From Lepidostoma basale (taxonomy: Eukaryota; Arthropoda; Insecta; Trichoptera; Lepidostomatidae), in assembly GCA_022606425.2 (NCBI GenBank), contig JAHDVF020001363.1:186001-250000 (forward strand): a DNA stretch of 64,000 nt, written 5' to 3'. Below, in pieces: positions 9,432-20,039 of this stretch. The notes under the pieces were generated by a model. That model was not told the origin of the DNA. It was given only the letters and a program-made list of their open reading frames with translations, and made no database searches. Position numbers and translations under genes: made by a program. How positions within the stretch are numbered: position 1 is the first letter of the stretch; each line of letters begins with the position of its first letter.

Positions 9432-11578
9432 AAAGGCTTTCCTTGGTATTCCACGACTTCTCTTTCCACTCACACTGCCCATATACAACATCATCCATTC
9501 GTTCCACGTGTCCAAATCATCTCGGTGATCCTTTTTAATTTTACTTATGATCCAATCATCTGCCTTACATTTCTTCCTTATTTCGTCATTCACCAACTAA
9601 CTAACCATCACGCCGTCTCTCTGAAGGGGTAGGCAGAAAGAATAGACTGCCACAATGTTATTTCCTGACATACTTCTCGTTTCTACAACATTCATACATC
9701 GTGTCATGCACGCACGTCAATGTTTCCGACTGCTACCATTGCCGACATTTAATATTCGATTTATTTGATCGTGCCACGTTTTTCTCGATCTTCCTCTATT
9801 TCTAGTTCCATTTACATCGTTAACTTATACTTTTTTCACCATTACCGAATTTAAGTATCTGGGAAGCATGTTTGCAAGAGACGGAAAAATGGAGAAAGAC
9901 ATCGAAAGAAGAGTCGGTGCTAGGAATAAAATAAATGGGGCATTCAAAGTCATTACTGCAAATGGAAATATATCCACAGAAGCAAAGATGGCAGTACACA
10001 ATGGAGTTCTAGTGCCAACCCTCATGTATGGAAATGAAGCTTGGAGCTGGCAAAAGAAGGATGAAAGCAGGATAAACGCCGCAGAAATGAGATCACTAAG
10101 AAGAATGTGCGGGAAAATGTTGTATGATAGAATACCGAACGATGAAATAAGAAAGAAATGTAAGGCAGATGAATGCATCATGGATAAAATTAAAAAAGGA
10201 TCCCTGAGATGGTTTGGACACATGGAACGAATGGATGAGAGTAGAATGGTTAAAAAGTTGTACACAAGCAGCGTGAGTGGGAAAAGAAGCTGAGGACGAC
10301 CGAGAAAAACATGGCATGACCAAATTAATCAATTACTAAAAGGCGGTCACATTCGAAGTCGGAATAATCGACGTGCGTGCATGGTGCGATGTATGAATGT
10401 GGAGGAAGCCCGAGAGGTATGCCAGGACGGAGCAGTGTGGCGATCCATCCTCTCTGCCTACCCCTCCGGGGAAATGGCGTGATGGTTAGTTAGTTAGTTA
10501 GTTAGTTAGTTAGAAAGCTTTCCTTGGTATTCCACGACTTCTCTTTCCACTCACACTGCCCATATACAACATCATCCATTCGTTCCATGTGTCCAAATCA
10601 TCTCGGTGATCCTTTTTAATTTTACTTATGATCCAATCATCTGCCTTACATTTCTTCCTTATTTCGTCATTCACCAACTAACTAACCATCACGCCGTCTC
10701 TTTGAAGGGGTAGGCAGAAAGAATAGACTGCCACACTGTTATTTCCTGACATACTTCTCGTTTCTTCAACATTCATACATCGTGTCATGCACGTACGTCA
10801 ATATCTCTGACTCCTCACATGGCCAACATTCAATATTTGATTTCTTTGATCGTGCCACATTTTTCTCGGTCTTCCTCTATTTCTAGTTCCATTTACATCG
10901 TTAACTTATACTTTTTTCACCATTACCGAATTTAAGTATCTGGGAAGCATGTTTGCAAGAGACGGAAAAATGGAGAAAGACATCGAAAGAAGAGTCGGTG
11001 CTAGGAATAAAATAAATGGGGCATTCAAAGTCATTACTGCAAATGGAAATATATCCACAGAAGCAAAGATGGCAGTACACAATGGAGTTCTAGTGCCAAC
11101 CCTCGTGTATGGAATGAAGCTTGGAGCTGGCAAAAGAAGGATGAAAGCAGGATAAACGCCGCAGAAATGAGATCACTAAGAAGAATGTGCGGGAAAATGT
11201 TGTATGATAGAATACCGAACGATGAAATAAGAAAGAAATGTAAGGCAGATGACTGCATCAGGGATAAAATTAAAAAAGGATCCCTGAGATGGTTGGACAT
11301 ATGGAACGAATGGATGAGAGTAGAATGGTTAAAAAGTTGTACACAAGCAGCGTGAGTGGAAAAAGAAGCTGAGGACGACCGAGAAAAACATGGCATGACC
11401 AAATTAATCAATTACTTAAAGGCGGTCACATTCGAAGTCGGAATAATCGACGTGCGTGCATGGTACAATGTATGAATGTAGAAGAACCCGAGAGGTATGC
11501 CAGGACAGAGCATTGTGGCGATCCATCCTTTCTGCCTACCCCTCCGGTGAAATGGCGTGATGGTTAGTTAGTTAGTTA
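9432..11578. repeat. Tandem duplication of a ~1.08-kb LINE composite
   Basis: Two copies, 9432-10500 and 10513-11578, each contain an antisense LINE-B piece (from CTTTCCTTGGTATTCCACGA), an antisense LINE-A 3' end (9595-9838; 10676-10918) and a sense LINE-B from FKYLGSMFARDGKMEKDIER to the 3' end (9841-10500; 10922-11578). The offset is 1081 at the left and 1078 at the right. The first LINE-B frame is open through GSLRWFGHMERMDESRMVKK; the second has at least two single-base frameshifts. The junction is a (TTAG)n run at 10485-10513. Confidence 0.9.
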
Positions 11579-11579
11579 G

Positions 11580-11835
11580 CGTTTTTTTCACCATTCTTTC
11601 CACGTGTCCAAACCATCTTAATATTCCTTTCATTATTTTGTTCATAACACTTTCATTCGCACCGCATTCACTTCTTATATTTTCATTAGACACTATCATA
11701 CACATAAATCTCATTTCTACTGCATTTATTCTACTTTCCTTCATTTACAAGCATCATGCTTCGCTTCCATACATAAGGGTCGGTACAATAACACCATTGA
11801 TCACTACCATTAGAGCATTTTTGATAGGCTTTAAA
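11580..11835 (-). mobile_element. LINE-A internal fragment
   Basis: Antisense LINE-A without a 3' end. It starts at TTTTTTCACCATTCTTTCCA directly after the (TTAG)n tail of the preceding LINE-B. It contains the inverted FGHME, NENIRSEC and LPTLMYGSEA regions in degenerate form and ends near TTTGATAGGCTTTAAA. Confidence 0.7.
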
Positions 11836-12450
11836 TATAGTACATAAAATTTATTTTACGTAAAAAAAAGTAGGCAAAACAAAAGAACAGCGATTAATCG
11901 AACTATTTTTGAATAAACGACACATTTTGGTTGTATTCAAATGAAAAACATAGTGAAATACAATAATTATAGGAATACCATAACCTCGAAATGTTTTACG
12001 CTAATAATATGAATTTATTAATGTTAAATGCGAGTATTGGTAGCTTTATACTGCTATTATAATATTACTTAAGCGTGTCCAGTGATTTTTTTAATATGAT
12101 TTGTGTAATAAACTAAATAATTGTAAAATAACAAAACGAAAAATGTCCAAGTGTAAAGACGCCACATTTGACCGCGTGAAAATGTAGATAATTGCGTTTA
12201 AAATCGAATATAAACTTAACAAACGGAAGGATAAATCTATTATAAATTCAATACATACATTTACGTTAGAAATTTCGATTGATTTCTGGAAAATAATACA
12301 CAAAAACTCGTTCACTTGACGTCGCCGGCGAATATTAGACCACAGATAAAATCGGAACGCCGATTCTGCTTTTGTAAATCGACAGGCAGCGCCACGTGTA
12401 TCGAAATAAGGAACTAATTTATGTAAATAATATGCAAATAAAAATTATTT
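11836..12450. other. AT-rich unique stretch with a CG-containing edge; possible ILF2 5' region
   Basis: No gene or repeat is recognised. The right part (12310-12400) holds GACGTCGCCGGCG and GGCAGCGCCACGTG, which is CpG-richer than the surroundings. On the minus strand this would precede CAA|GTGAAC at 12315, a possible donor for the missing ILF2 5'UTR exon. This is inference only. Confidence 0.3.
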
Positions 12451-12451
12451 A

Positions 12452-13115
12452 AACCATCACGCCGTTTCCGTAGGGGTAGGCAGAGAGGATAGACTGCCAT
12501 TCTGCTCTATCTTTATACCTCTTTTTTTTCTTTCTGTGTCCTGTAAGGTTTCCCCAACGTTGATTATCACCCTTGAGTAGGCCTCATGGTGATGACCTGG
12601 GGAAAAATATCCAGAGTGGTATCCCCTTGCCTTCTCTGGAGGATTTTCTGTCGGGGTTACTTTCCCTTAGCTGGGTGTATCCAGTTTTATGGCGCTGGAA
12701 GCTCGCCATTCGTCCTCTCTCTATCTGCTATGGCACTAAGTAATATGTGCCACATTGCCCGGGGTTCGTCGGAGACCTCTCGTGCACGCTAGAGAGTTGT
12801 ACTTGATAGTTGTGTTGCTGTTTTAAATGCAACATGGCGCCTTACGACATTTTGTAGAGGCATACAGCAAAGCATACCCCATCGTAGCCCTACTACGTAC
12901 CCCATACCTCTAGAATTCCTTTATTCATATATCGTAACATGCACGCTCGTCGATTTTTCCGACTTCGAATGTGGATTAATTTGGTCAAGCCATGTTTTCT
13001 TCGGCAGTTTTCGGCTTATTATTCCATTCACACTGCTTGTATACAACTTTTTAACCATTGTCATCTCATCAATTCGTTCCATATGTCCAAACCATACAAA
13101 AATTGATACCCTGGA
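12452..13115 (-). mobile_element. LINE-B copy split by a retroposon
   Basis: Inverted 3' end ACCATCACGCCGTTTCCGTA at 12453 (sense hairpin loop UACG), then GGTAGGCAGAGAGGATAGAC. The copy is interrupted at 12523-12903 and resumes at TAGAATTCCTTTATTCATAT, reading FGHMERIDEMTMVKKLYTSS and VNGI on the minus strand until 13115. Confidence 0.8.
12515..12911 (-). mobile_element. Poly(A)-tailed non-coding retroposon with 8-bp duplication
   Basis: ATACCTCT at 12515-12522 and 12904-12911 flanks about 380 bp that begin with eight T's (an inverted A tail). The minus strand is therefore the sense strand. I find no protein. The size and A tail suggest a SINE or a truncated retroposon. The family is not recognised. 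Confidence 0.6.
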
Positions 13116-13430
13116 CGCCAAGAAGAACAAGCCAATCGATCATTGACCAACTGGGTATCAGGGCAAGACTAAACTTAATTTAAATTACACGTTAATGGCA
13201 GGATAACATTAAAAGGTTGACAAGCAAAAGCAAGTGATGACGTCACGGGATATTTAAAATGTGAATGACTCCATGGGTATTATAGCTACATTGCTAGAGA
13301 CCTGAAACACTTATGACAGTTGGTCCACAGATGGCAGTATGTTCGGTATTCGAGAATAATTTGAATAATACAATATACCAGTACCTGTATTGGCATAAGC
13401 CTAGATTATAGCAAGTTCTCACTTCTCCTC
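13116..13430. other. Unassigned spacer
   Basis: No open frame, tail or known repeat is visible. It contains TGACGTCACGG near 13237 and a fragment GGGTATTATAGCTACATTGC that vaguely resembles the SINE tail at 5740. Confidence 0.3.
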
Positions 13431-13755
13431 TGCAATAGGAGGATTAGTTAAGTTATCCCAGTACACATTTCAAACATCTAGCCTTTGCGGTAGCCGGCCC
13501 ATCAGCTTGGAACAATCTTCCTTCACACCTCAGATGCATAAATGATCCGACAGACTTCAGATCTAAGCTGAAAACCCATCTTTTTCATATATAATATCAT
13601 ACCCAATTTAAAACTTGTATACTTTGTTTTATTATACTTTCTAACCGATCGCGAATATCAATCAGATGCAGCGTTCATATTTAGATTTAAAACACGTCTT
13701 AATGCGCCCTTGAGGTGATTACATCACAAAAACGGCGCTTTAAAAAGCTTATTAT
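13430..13755 (+). mobile_element. L2/CR1-like LINE 3' end
   Basis: Matches the 350-1225 element from its AFAVAGPSAWNNLPSHLRCI segment through the tail. It includes about 85 bp (around 13580-13660) that the ILF2-intron copy lacks; the missing piece is bounded by ATC in both places, consistent with a microhomology deletion in the other copy. It ends with TTATTATTAAT. Confidence 0.75.
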
Positions 13756-13764
13756 TAATATCTT

Positions 13765-14070
13765 CTAGTTGTAGACCCATGTGGTCTGTTCTCCAGAGTG
13801 TTGCTCCTCCTGTGAGGTAGACTCCCAGCTGTCCTTCCATCTTTTAGGAGGTCTTCCACGAGGACGAGTCCCATGAGGCTGATTATGCAATGCAATATAG
13901 GGGAGTCTGGTGGTGTCCATTCTCTGAACATGACCGTACCAGTCCCTTTTTCGCTGTCTGCTCCATCTTATAATATCCTCAACCTCACATATCTCTCTTA
14001 TTCTGGTGTTTCTCACGCGATCTCGCAGTGTCTTTCCTGCTATCGTCCTTATTATTATTATTATGATTAT
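13765..14070 (-). mobile_element. RTE-E type LINE tail
   Basis: The minus-strand ORF has TRIREICEVEDIIRWSRQRK, RDWYGHVQRMDTTRLPY and RPRGRPPKRWKDSWESTSQE. RGRPPKRWxDSW marks this family, seen again at 54105-55500. A short (ATT)n at 14048-14065 lies at its upstream edge. Confidence 0.75.
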
Positions 14071-14214
14071 GATTGAACGCTAAAGCATAAACACTGTGGA
14101 ATTCCATAGTAATATACGTAGGAAATTGAAAAACTTTGTTTAATCCACTATTTATTTAAAAATATTAAAAAAACAAACAAATACTTAGGTATTAAAAAAC
14201 ATCAATATTTTTAA

Positions 14215-14464
14215 ACCTGAAGATGGAGGTAACCAGAAATAGAATAGGAAGACCGAGGAAAACGTGGCACGATCAAATAAATCAAATATTGAATGTCGGC
14301 CATGTGAGGAGTCAGAGAAATCGACGCGCGTGCATGACACGATGTATGAATGTTGAGGAATCGAGAGAAATATGTCAGGAAAGAAAAGTGTAGCAGTCCA
14401 TTCATTCTGCCTGCCCCTTCGGGGAGACGGCGTGATGGTTAGTTTGTTAGTTAGTTAGTTAGTT
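14215..14464 (+). mobile_element. LINE-A 3' end with (TTAG)n tail
   Basis: A short sense copy starting at ACCAGAAATAGAATAGGAAG (TRNRIGRP), with TWHDQINQILNVGHVRSQRN, and ending GGCGTGATGG plus TTAG repeats. The hairpin loop is UUCG. Its 5' truncation point is only about 250 bp from the end. Confidence 0.88.
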
Positions 14465-14466
14465 AC

Positions 14467-14523
<57 letters not shown>
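14465..14523. repeat. (ATT)n microsatellite
   Basis: About 19 ATT units, pure, between two LINE-A copies. It abuts the (TTAG)n tail of the left copy. Confidence 0.95.
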
Positions 14524-14524
<1 letters not shown>

Positions 14525-14559
14525 CGTCGTTGGACAAGAAATTTACTTCTACATTGCAT

Positions 14560-14936
14560 GAAAGTAGAATAAATGCAGTAGAAATGAGATCTCTTAGACG
14601 AATGTGTGGATACTCTGTGTATGATAGAGTGTCGAATGAAAATATAAGAAGTGAATGCGGTGCGAATTATGGTGTCATGAACAAAATAATGAAGGGATCA
14701 TTATGATGGTTTGGACACATGGAAAGAATGAATGAAGAAATAATGTAGGAAGACCAAGGAAAATGTTGTACGATCAAACATTGAACGTTGGCTATGCGTC
14801 CAAGAAATCGACATGCAAGACACGATGTATGAATGTTGAGGAACCGAGAGAATTACTTCAGGAAAGAACAGTGTGGCGGTCCATTTTTCTGCCTACCCCT
14901 TCGGAGAGATGGCGTGTTGGTTAGTTAGTTAGTTAG
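14560..14936 (+). mobile_element. LINE-A 3' part with internal deletion
   Basis: It begins ESRINAVEMRSLRRMCGYSV, continues YDRVSNENIRSECGAN and GSL, then has a stop at 14705 and a deletion removing the VKKLYVNDVNG segment. It ends with CCCCTTCGGAGAG, GGCGTGTTGG and TTAG repeats. Confidence 0.85.
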
Positions 14937-15002
14937 TTTTAAATAGAAAAGGCAAAAATAATATTTCTAAAGTATACATTTAATAATCATATTCATAATA
15001 GT

Positions 15003-16060
15003 ATGAAAGAATTAGATGGCATAAACGCTGGTGCGAAAATGAGCGATATGACCATCAGCTGTTTGCTATATGCAGACGACGCTGTTTTAATCGCTGACAG
15101 CACGGACCATCTACAAGTCCTAGTGTCAAAAGTGTACCAAGTATGCAATAAGTGTGACCTTGTGATGAACGTGTCAAAGTCTAAAGTGATGCTATTTGAA
15201 AAGGAAGAATGTATGACGGATTGTGACATAAGTGACAACGGTGAGAAATTAGAGCAAGTTACCCAATTTGATTATCTGGAAAGCATGTTTACATGAGATG
15301 GTTGAATGGTGAAAGATATCGGAAGAAGGGTTGGATCTGGAAACAAAATAAATGATGCACTCAAAGTCATTACTGCAGATAGAAATATATCCACTGAAGC
15401 AAATATGGCAGTGCACAATGGAGTTCTAGTCTCGACCCTTGTGTAGGAAGTAAAGTTTGGAGTTGGCAGAAGAAGGATGATAGTAGGATAAATGCCATAG
15501 AAATGAGGTCACTAAGAAGAATGTGCAGAAAAACAATGTATGATGGAATATCTAATGATGAAGTAAGAAAGGAATGCAAGGCAGATGAATGCGTGATAAA
15601 TAAAATTAAGAATGTTTGGAATGGAACCAGAAATAGAGGAAGACCGAGGAAAACGTGGCACGATCAAATAAATCAAATATTGAATGTCGGCCATGTGAGG
15701 AGTCAGAGAAATCGACGCGCGTGCATGACACGATGTATGAATGTTGAGGAAGCGAGAGAAATATGTCAGGAAAGAAAAGTGTGGCAGTCCATTCTTTCTG
15801 CCTACCCCTTCGGGGAGACGGCGTGATGGTTAGTTAGTTAGTTAGTTAGAATGTTTGGACATATGGAACGAATGGATGAGGGAAGAATGGTTAAAAATAT
15901 ATATACAAGTAGTGTGAATGGGAAAAGAAGTCGAGGAAGGCCAAGGAAGACATGGCATGACCAAATGAATCAATTACTGAAAGGCGGCCTTGTTCGAAGT
16001 AGGAACAATCGACGAGCGTGCATGTCACGATGGGTGAATCTAGAAGAGAATCTCTCTGCC
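15003..16060 (+). mobile_element. LINE-B-related copy, split by LINE-A
   Basis: Starts just 5' of RT motif C: MKELDGINAGAKMSDMTISC, LLYADDAVLIADSTDHLQVL and VSKVYQVCNKCDLVMNVSKS, then frameshifted pieces (FDYLESMFT, KDIGRRVGSGNKIN, LRRMCRKTMYDGISNDEVRK). It is interrupted at 15621-15847 and resumes FGHMERMDEGRMVKNIYTSS, ending around NNRRACMSRWVNLEE. The terminal hairpin region is degenerate. Its sister copy is 59455-60020. Confidence 0.85.
15609..15859 (+). mobile_element. LINE-A nested insertion with 12-bp duplication
   Basis: AGAATGTTTGGA at 15609-15620 and 15848-15859 bounds a 227-bp LINE-A 3' end. It encodes NGTRNRGRPRKTWHDQINQI then LNVGHVRSQRNRRACMTRCM and ends in the UUCG hairpin, GGCGTGATGG and five TTAG units. 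Reading is intact up to the family stop, so the insertion is young. Confidence 0.93.
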
Positions 16061-16069
16061 TGCCCCATC

Positions 16070-16405
16070 GGAAAATTGAAAGAAGAAGAAGATAAAAATG
16101 AGTTTACAACATTGTGACACTGAATGAAAGTATCTGGAATGAAGTGTGTGGGTCGACACAGGTAAAATAAGTCACCAGTTCGAACCTAGGCGCAAACCGG
16201 TATGTCTACATTCACACGAGTCTATGTAACCAGACAGGCGGCCCTTTCCCTGCGACCGCGCGCTTTCAAAATAAGAATAGAACGCGTTTTAAATATAATT
16301 CCATTCAAACGTCAAATTCCGTCGAACGCCGAACGCGAGATTCAAATTTGAATTTAACCGCTGAGCGCCGTGTGCGAGTTTACTCGCTTGTGTTGACGTG
16401 CCCTT
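16070..16405. other. CpG-richer unique stretch
   Basis: After an AT-rich lead, 16190-16390 is rich in CG (GACCGCGCGC, TCGAACGCCGAACGCGAG, GAGCGCCGTGTGCGAG), unlike the repeats around it. It has no long frame. It could be a promoter or 5' exon of an unidentified transcript, or a remnant of one. Confidence 0.3.
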
Positions 16406-16880
16406 GTCGGAGAGAATGGACCGCCACACTACTCTATCCTGACACACTTCTCTAGCTTCTTCCACATTTCATACACGCACGTCGATTCTTTCGACTTCTA
16501 AGATGACCAACCTTAAAAATTTTATTAATTTGATCATGCAATGTTTTTCTCGGTCTGCTCGACTCCGTACTCCATTTACATCATTAACGTATACTTTCAT
16601 AACTATTATTTCTCCATCCATGTGCTCCATATGTCCGAACCAACGTTGGTTCATAATACCTTCTTCCGCTCTACATTCCTTTTTTATATCAGCATTTGAG
16701 ATTCCGTAGTATATCGTTCTACACACATACGTTTTAGGGACCTCATCTCTACCGCATTTATTCTGCTCTCATCTTTCATCATTTGGGTTGAGGCCAGGAC
16801 TCCATTGTGAACGGCTGTTTTCGCTTTCATTGATAAATTCTTGTTTCCATTAACTATTTTTAAAGCTCCATTCACTTTAA
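16405..16880 (-). mobile_element. LINE-C copy, hairpin end lost
   Basis: Minus strand: MRSLKRMCVERYTTES, GISNADIKKECRAEEGIMNQ, RWFGHMEHMDGEIIVMKVYV, NDVNGVRSRADREK. The signature SNADIRKECRAEEGIM separates C from A (SNENIRSECGAND). The 3' side is cut near CGGAGAGAATGGACCGCC, so the terminal hairpin and tail are absent. Confidence 0.8.
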
Positions 16881-16949
16881 ATCCTACATTCCATCACAAT
16901 AATTAAAAGTTTTATTATATATTATACTCGTAATATAATCCAGTGTTTT

Positions 16950-17370
16950 TGAAGAAACCCTTCTTTCAATATCCCTCTCCACTGTAAACATACTACCCAA
17001 ATACACAAACTCATCTACTTGCTCCAGATTTTCACCATTCACGCTTATGTTGAAGACTGTCATGATTTGTTCTTTTTCAAAAATCATTACCTTGGACTTG
17101 TTAACATTGTCATCATCAGATCGTATCGCTTGCATACCTCATACATACAGGGCTTGCAGTTCATGCTCGTTGTTTGCAAGTAGCACAGCGTCTTCCGCAT
17201 ACAACAAACAGCTTACTGACACACCGTTCATTTTTGCACCTGCTTCCAACCCTTTCAGCTCTTTCATACACTTGTCCATATATAGATTAAACAACCATGG
17301 AGACATTACACACCCCTGCTTTCCAATCTTACTGTCTATCCCGTTGGAGAGACGGTGCGATTGTTAGTTA
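16950..17370. mobile_element. LINE-A copy with inverted 5' part
   Basis: 16955-17342 is antisense and reads QGCVMSPWLFNLYM (RT motif B region), LLYAEDAVLLANNEHELQAL and FVYLGSMFTVERDIERRVSS on the minus strand. 17343-17370 is the sense 3' end (GGAGAGACGGTGCGATTGTT plus AGTTAG). An inverted 5' segment followed by a short sense 3' segment is the layout expected from twin priming with an internal deletion. Motif C is YAED, not YADD. Confidence 0.65.
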
Positions 17371-17815
17371 GAAATTAAGTATTTGATCAGTCATAATTAT
17401 TCCTCACGGCACTTAAGGGTTAACCACAGATAATTCAGAGCATCACTTGACGTACTGTTTTCTCTTTTTCTCTCGTTTGCCTTGCGTCTCAAGTGTGTCC
17501 CGTCCTGCTCGCGCTTTCTAGTGTGTCACGCGTTCTTCGCGTGATCCTATTATGTCAGACCGCCAGCAATACTGAAACATTAATAAAAAGGAACCAAATA
17601 TCAACACAAGTTTATTGTAAATATACAGATTTTTTTACGCGTTTGATTATTTTGTTAGTACGTATTTTGAATGATAATGTTTCTAGTTGTGTCTAGAAGG
17701 AACGTCTTTATAAAATTTCGACAATTTAATGACTTTAATAGAAAGGTATTATCTATGAAACCTACTGTCAAAAGAAACACGAAAATAATAATTAATATTG
17801 GTAATGATTTTCGTT
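17371..17815. other. Unassigned stretch
   Basis: Contains a TC-rich part (GTTTTCTCTTTTTCTCTCG near 17455) and several short frames, none with recognisable content. No repeat is matched. Confidence 0.3.
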
Positions 17816-18262
17816 TAGGAGTTCTAGTTGCAACAATTATGTATGGAAGTGAAGCTTATTACTTTTGATAGAAGGGTGCTGCGCAGGGGACAATACGGGG
17901 ACCTGTGAATGACGGTGAAGGCTGGAGAGTGCGGCATAATGACGAGCTGTACAATATTTACAAAGCTCCCAGTCTCTCCACACAGGTCAGACTGAATAGA
18001 CTGAGATGGACCGGTCACGTGCAGAGGATGCCGTCATCGCGAACCCCAAAAAGATTGCTGGAGTGGCACCCAGGTGGTAGAAGACCAATTGGACGACCAA
18101 GGCTGCGATGGGAGGATGAAGTTGGGAGAGATGGAGCAAGATTGTTACGAGTGTCAGATTGGAGGGTCCAAACGGAGGACATGAGGAGTTGGAGGCGAAG
18201 AATACTGGAGGCTAAGGCTCGATATGGGCTGTAGGGCCATCGAAAAAAAGAGAAGAAGAAGT
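17816..18262 (+). mobile_element. RTE-F LINE tail with (GAA)n
   Basis: A LINE-B scrap at 17816-17870 (GVLVATIMYGSEA) is followed by an open frame 17905-18234 with YNIYKAPSLSTQVRLNRLRW, TGHVQRMPSSRTPKRLLEW and RRPIGRPRLRWEDEVGRDGA. After the stop come GGGCCATCGAAAAAAAGAG and AAGAAGAAG. It is the post-RT tail of an RTE-like element. The uninterrupted 109 codons indicate low age. Confidence 0.8.
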
Positions 18263-18269
18263 TAAGCTT

Positions 18270-18400
18270 ATAGCTGGCAGAAGGTTTGACCACCTTCGTG
18301 GCAGGGACAAGAGCTGTGACTGCTACTCCAAAGGTCACGATGGTAAAGCCTCTTTGGGTTCCAAAAACACCCACAGATTTATATTAGTCGGTCATGCAAA
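18270..18400 (+). mobile_element. SINE-like fragment
   Basis: CGTGGCAGGGACAAGAGCTG, then CTACTCCAAAGGTCACGATG. It resembles the head of the 4781 SINE only loosely. No clear A or B box is present, so the call is weak. Confidence 0.3.
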
Positions 18401-18420
18401 TAGAAATTAAATTAAACCAT

Positions 18421-18870
18421 GATGGCAGTACATAATGGAGTTCTAGTGTAAACCCTTATGTATGGAAGTGAAGCTTGGATCTGGCAAAAACGGATGAAAG
18501 TAGGATAAATGCTGTAGAAATGAGATCACTGAGAAGAATGTGCGGGAAAACGATATATGATAGAATACCGAATGGCAGATGATTGCATCATAAGTATGGG
18601 GGATGGGATGGGGGGAGCGGGTTTCATTGAGGATCCCTGAGATGGTTTGGACATATGGAAGAATATATGATGTTGTATACAAGCAGTGAGAGTGGAAAGA
18701 GAAGTCGCGGAAGACCAAGGAAAGCATGGGATGACCAAATTAATAAAATTCTAAAAGAAAAAATATTTATTTTACAAACAGCATTGATTACATCATAAGT
18801 AAAATTAAAAAAATGATCCCTGAGATGGTTTGGACATATGGAACGAATGGACGAGAGAAGACGCTATATA
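18421..18870 (+). mobile_element. Degenerate LINE-B pieces
   Basis: Sense fragments of AVHNGVLV, YGSEAWIW, EMRSLRRMCGKTIYDRI, RWFGHME and RSRGRPRKAWDDQ with deletions, followed at about 18790 by a second partial repeat of IKK and RWFGHMERMDERR. There is no complete 3' end. Confidence 0.7.
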
Positions 18871-18879
18871 AATTATCCA

Positions 18880-19585
18880 ATTTATTATTATTATTTTGCA
18901 ATCGTCTGCCTTATATTTCTTCCTTATTTCGTTGTTCGGTATTCTATCATATACCCTTTTTTCAAACATTCTTCTCGGTGATCTCATTTCTACGGCATTT
19001 ATCCTACTTTCATCAGTTTTTTCCACCTCCAAGATTCACTTCCATACATAAGGATTGGCTACAGAAATCCATTATGTACTGCCATCTTTACCATCAGCAT
19101 TCTTCGCCGGCACCACATTTCGAAAGCTTCAGTTTTGGACCTCTCCGATGTTCGCATAGTCCAAGACTCGCAGCCGTAAAGGAATATGGAGAAAACAAGG
19201 GTTTGAACAAGCGTCATCTTGGTCTTGTTAGAGATCTTTTTGCCTTGGCATGGTGGGCTTTGTCATGACGTAAATAACCATCATAAATTACCTTCTAGAA
19301 GATCTTCTCTTCTTATTCTTCTTTAGCCTATTCCCATCCACTCCTGGACAAAGGCCTCATCCATTCGCTTCCATGTCACTCTGTCCTGTGCAGACTGCAT
19401 CCAGGTTATTCCGACGTGCCTGTTCAGATCATCCTTCAGCCCTGCACTTCTCTTTGCCGTCCACGGTCTCCAAGTCAGCAGTCTTCTAGCTTCTGACTAC
19501 GTGACCTGCCCATTGCCACTGTAGAGTCGCTACAGGTGGATGGTGTCAGTGACCTTTGTTTTTTCTCTCACCGTATCGTTTCTGA
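18880..19585 (-). mobile_element. LINE-B, RTE-I and RTE-H fragments in series
   Basis: 18895-19090 is inverted LINE-B (RINAVEMRSPRRMFEKRVYD). 19095-19265 reads YGCESWTMRTSERSKTEAFE and MWCRRRMLM on the minus strand, a different RTE-like family. 19300-19585 reads WHGSEWMRPLSRSGWE and (GAA)-type inverted tail TCTTCTTATTCTTCTTTAGC, a third family. All are short and broken. Confidence 0.65.
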
Positions 19586-19599
19586 CTCTATCTAACTAA

Positions 19600-20035
19600 C
19601 TACTAACTAACTAACCATCACGCCATTTCCCCGGAGGGGTAGGCAGAGAGGATGGATCGCCACAATGCTCTGTCCTGGCATACCTCTCGGGATTCCTGTA
19701 CATTCATACATCGTACCATGCACGCACGTCGATTATTCCGACTTCGAATGTGGCCGCCTTTTATTAATTGATTAATTTTGTCATGCCATGTTTTCCTCGG
19801 TCGTCCTCGGCTTCTTTTTCCATCACGCTACTGCTTGTGTACGACGTTTTAACCATTCTTCTCTCATCCATTCGTTCCATATGTCCAAACCATCTCAGGG
19901 ATCCTTTTTTATTTTATCTATGATGCAGTCATCTGCCTTACATTTCTCTCTTATTTCAACGTTTTCCCGCACATTCTTCTTAGTGATCTCATTTCTACGG
20001 TGTTTATTCTGCTTTCATCCTTTCGACGTCGCGTC
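19600..20035 (-). mobile_element. LINE-B 3' part
   Basis: Begins TAACTAACTAACCATCACG with CCATTTCCCCGGAGGGG (sense loop UCCG), then the inverted MNVQESREVCQDRALWRS-type block, GRPRKTWHDQ and RWFGHMERMDERR regions. It ends at TTCTGCTTTCATCC, where unique sequence begins. Confidence 0.85.
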
Positions 20036-20039
20036 TTCT

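Noticed and set aside
10485..10515. Telomere-like repeat
   Set aside because: The unit is TTAG, not the insect TTAGG, and it always follows the LINE terminus GGCGTGATGG, so it is a retroposon tail.
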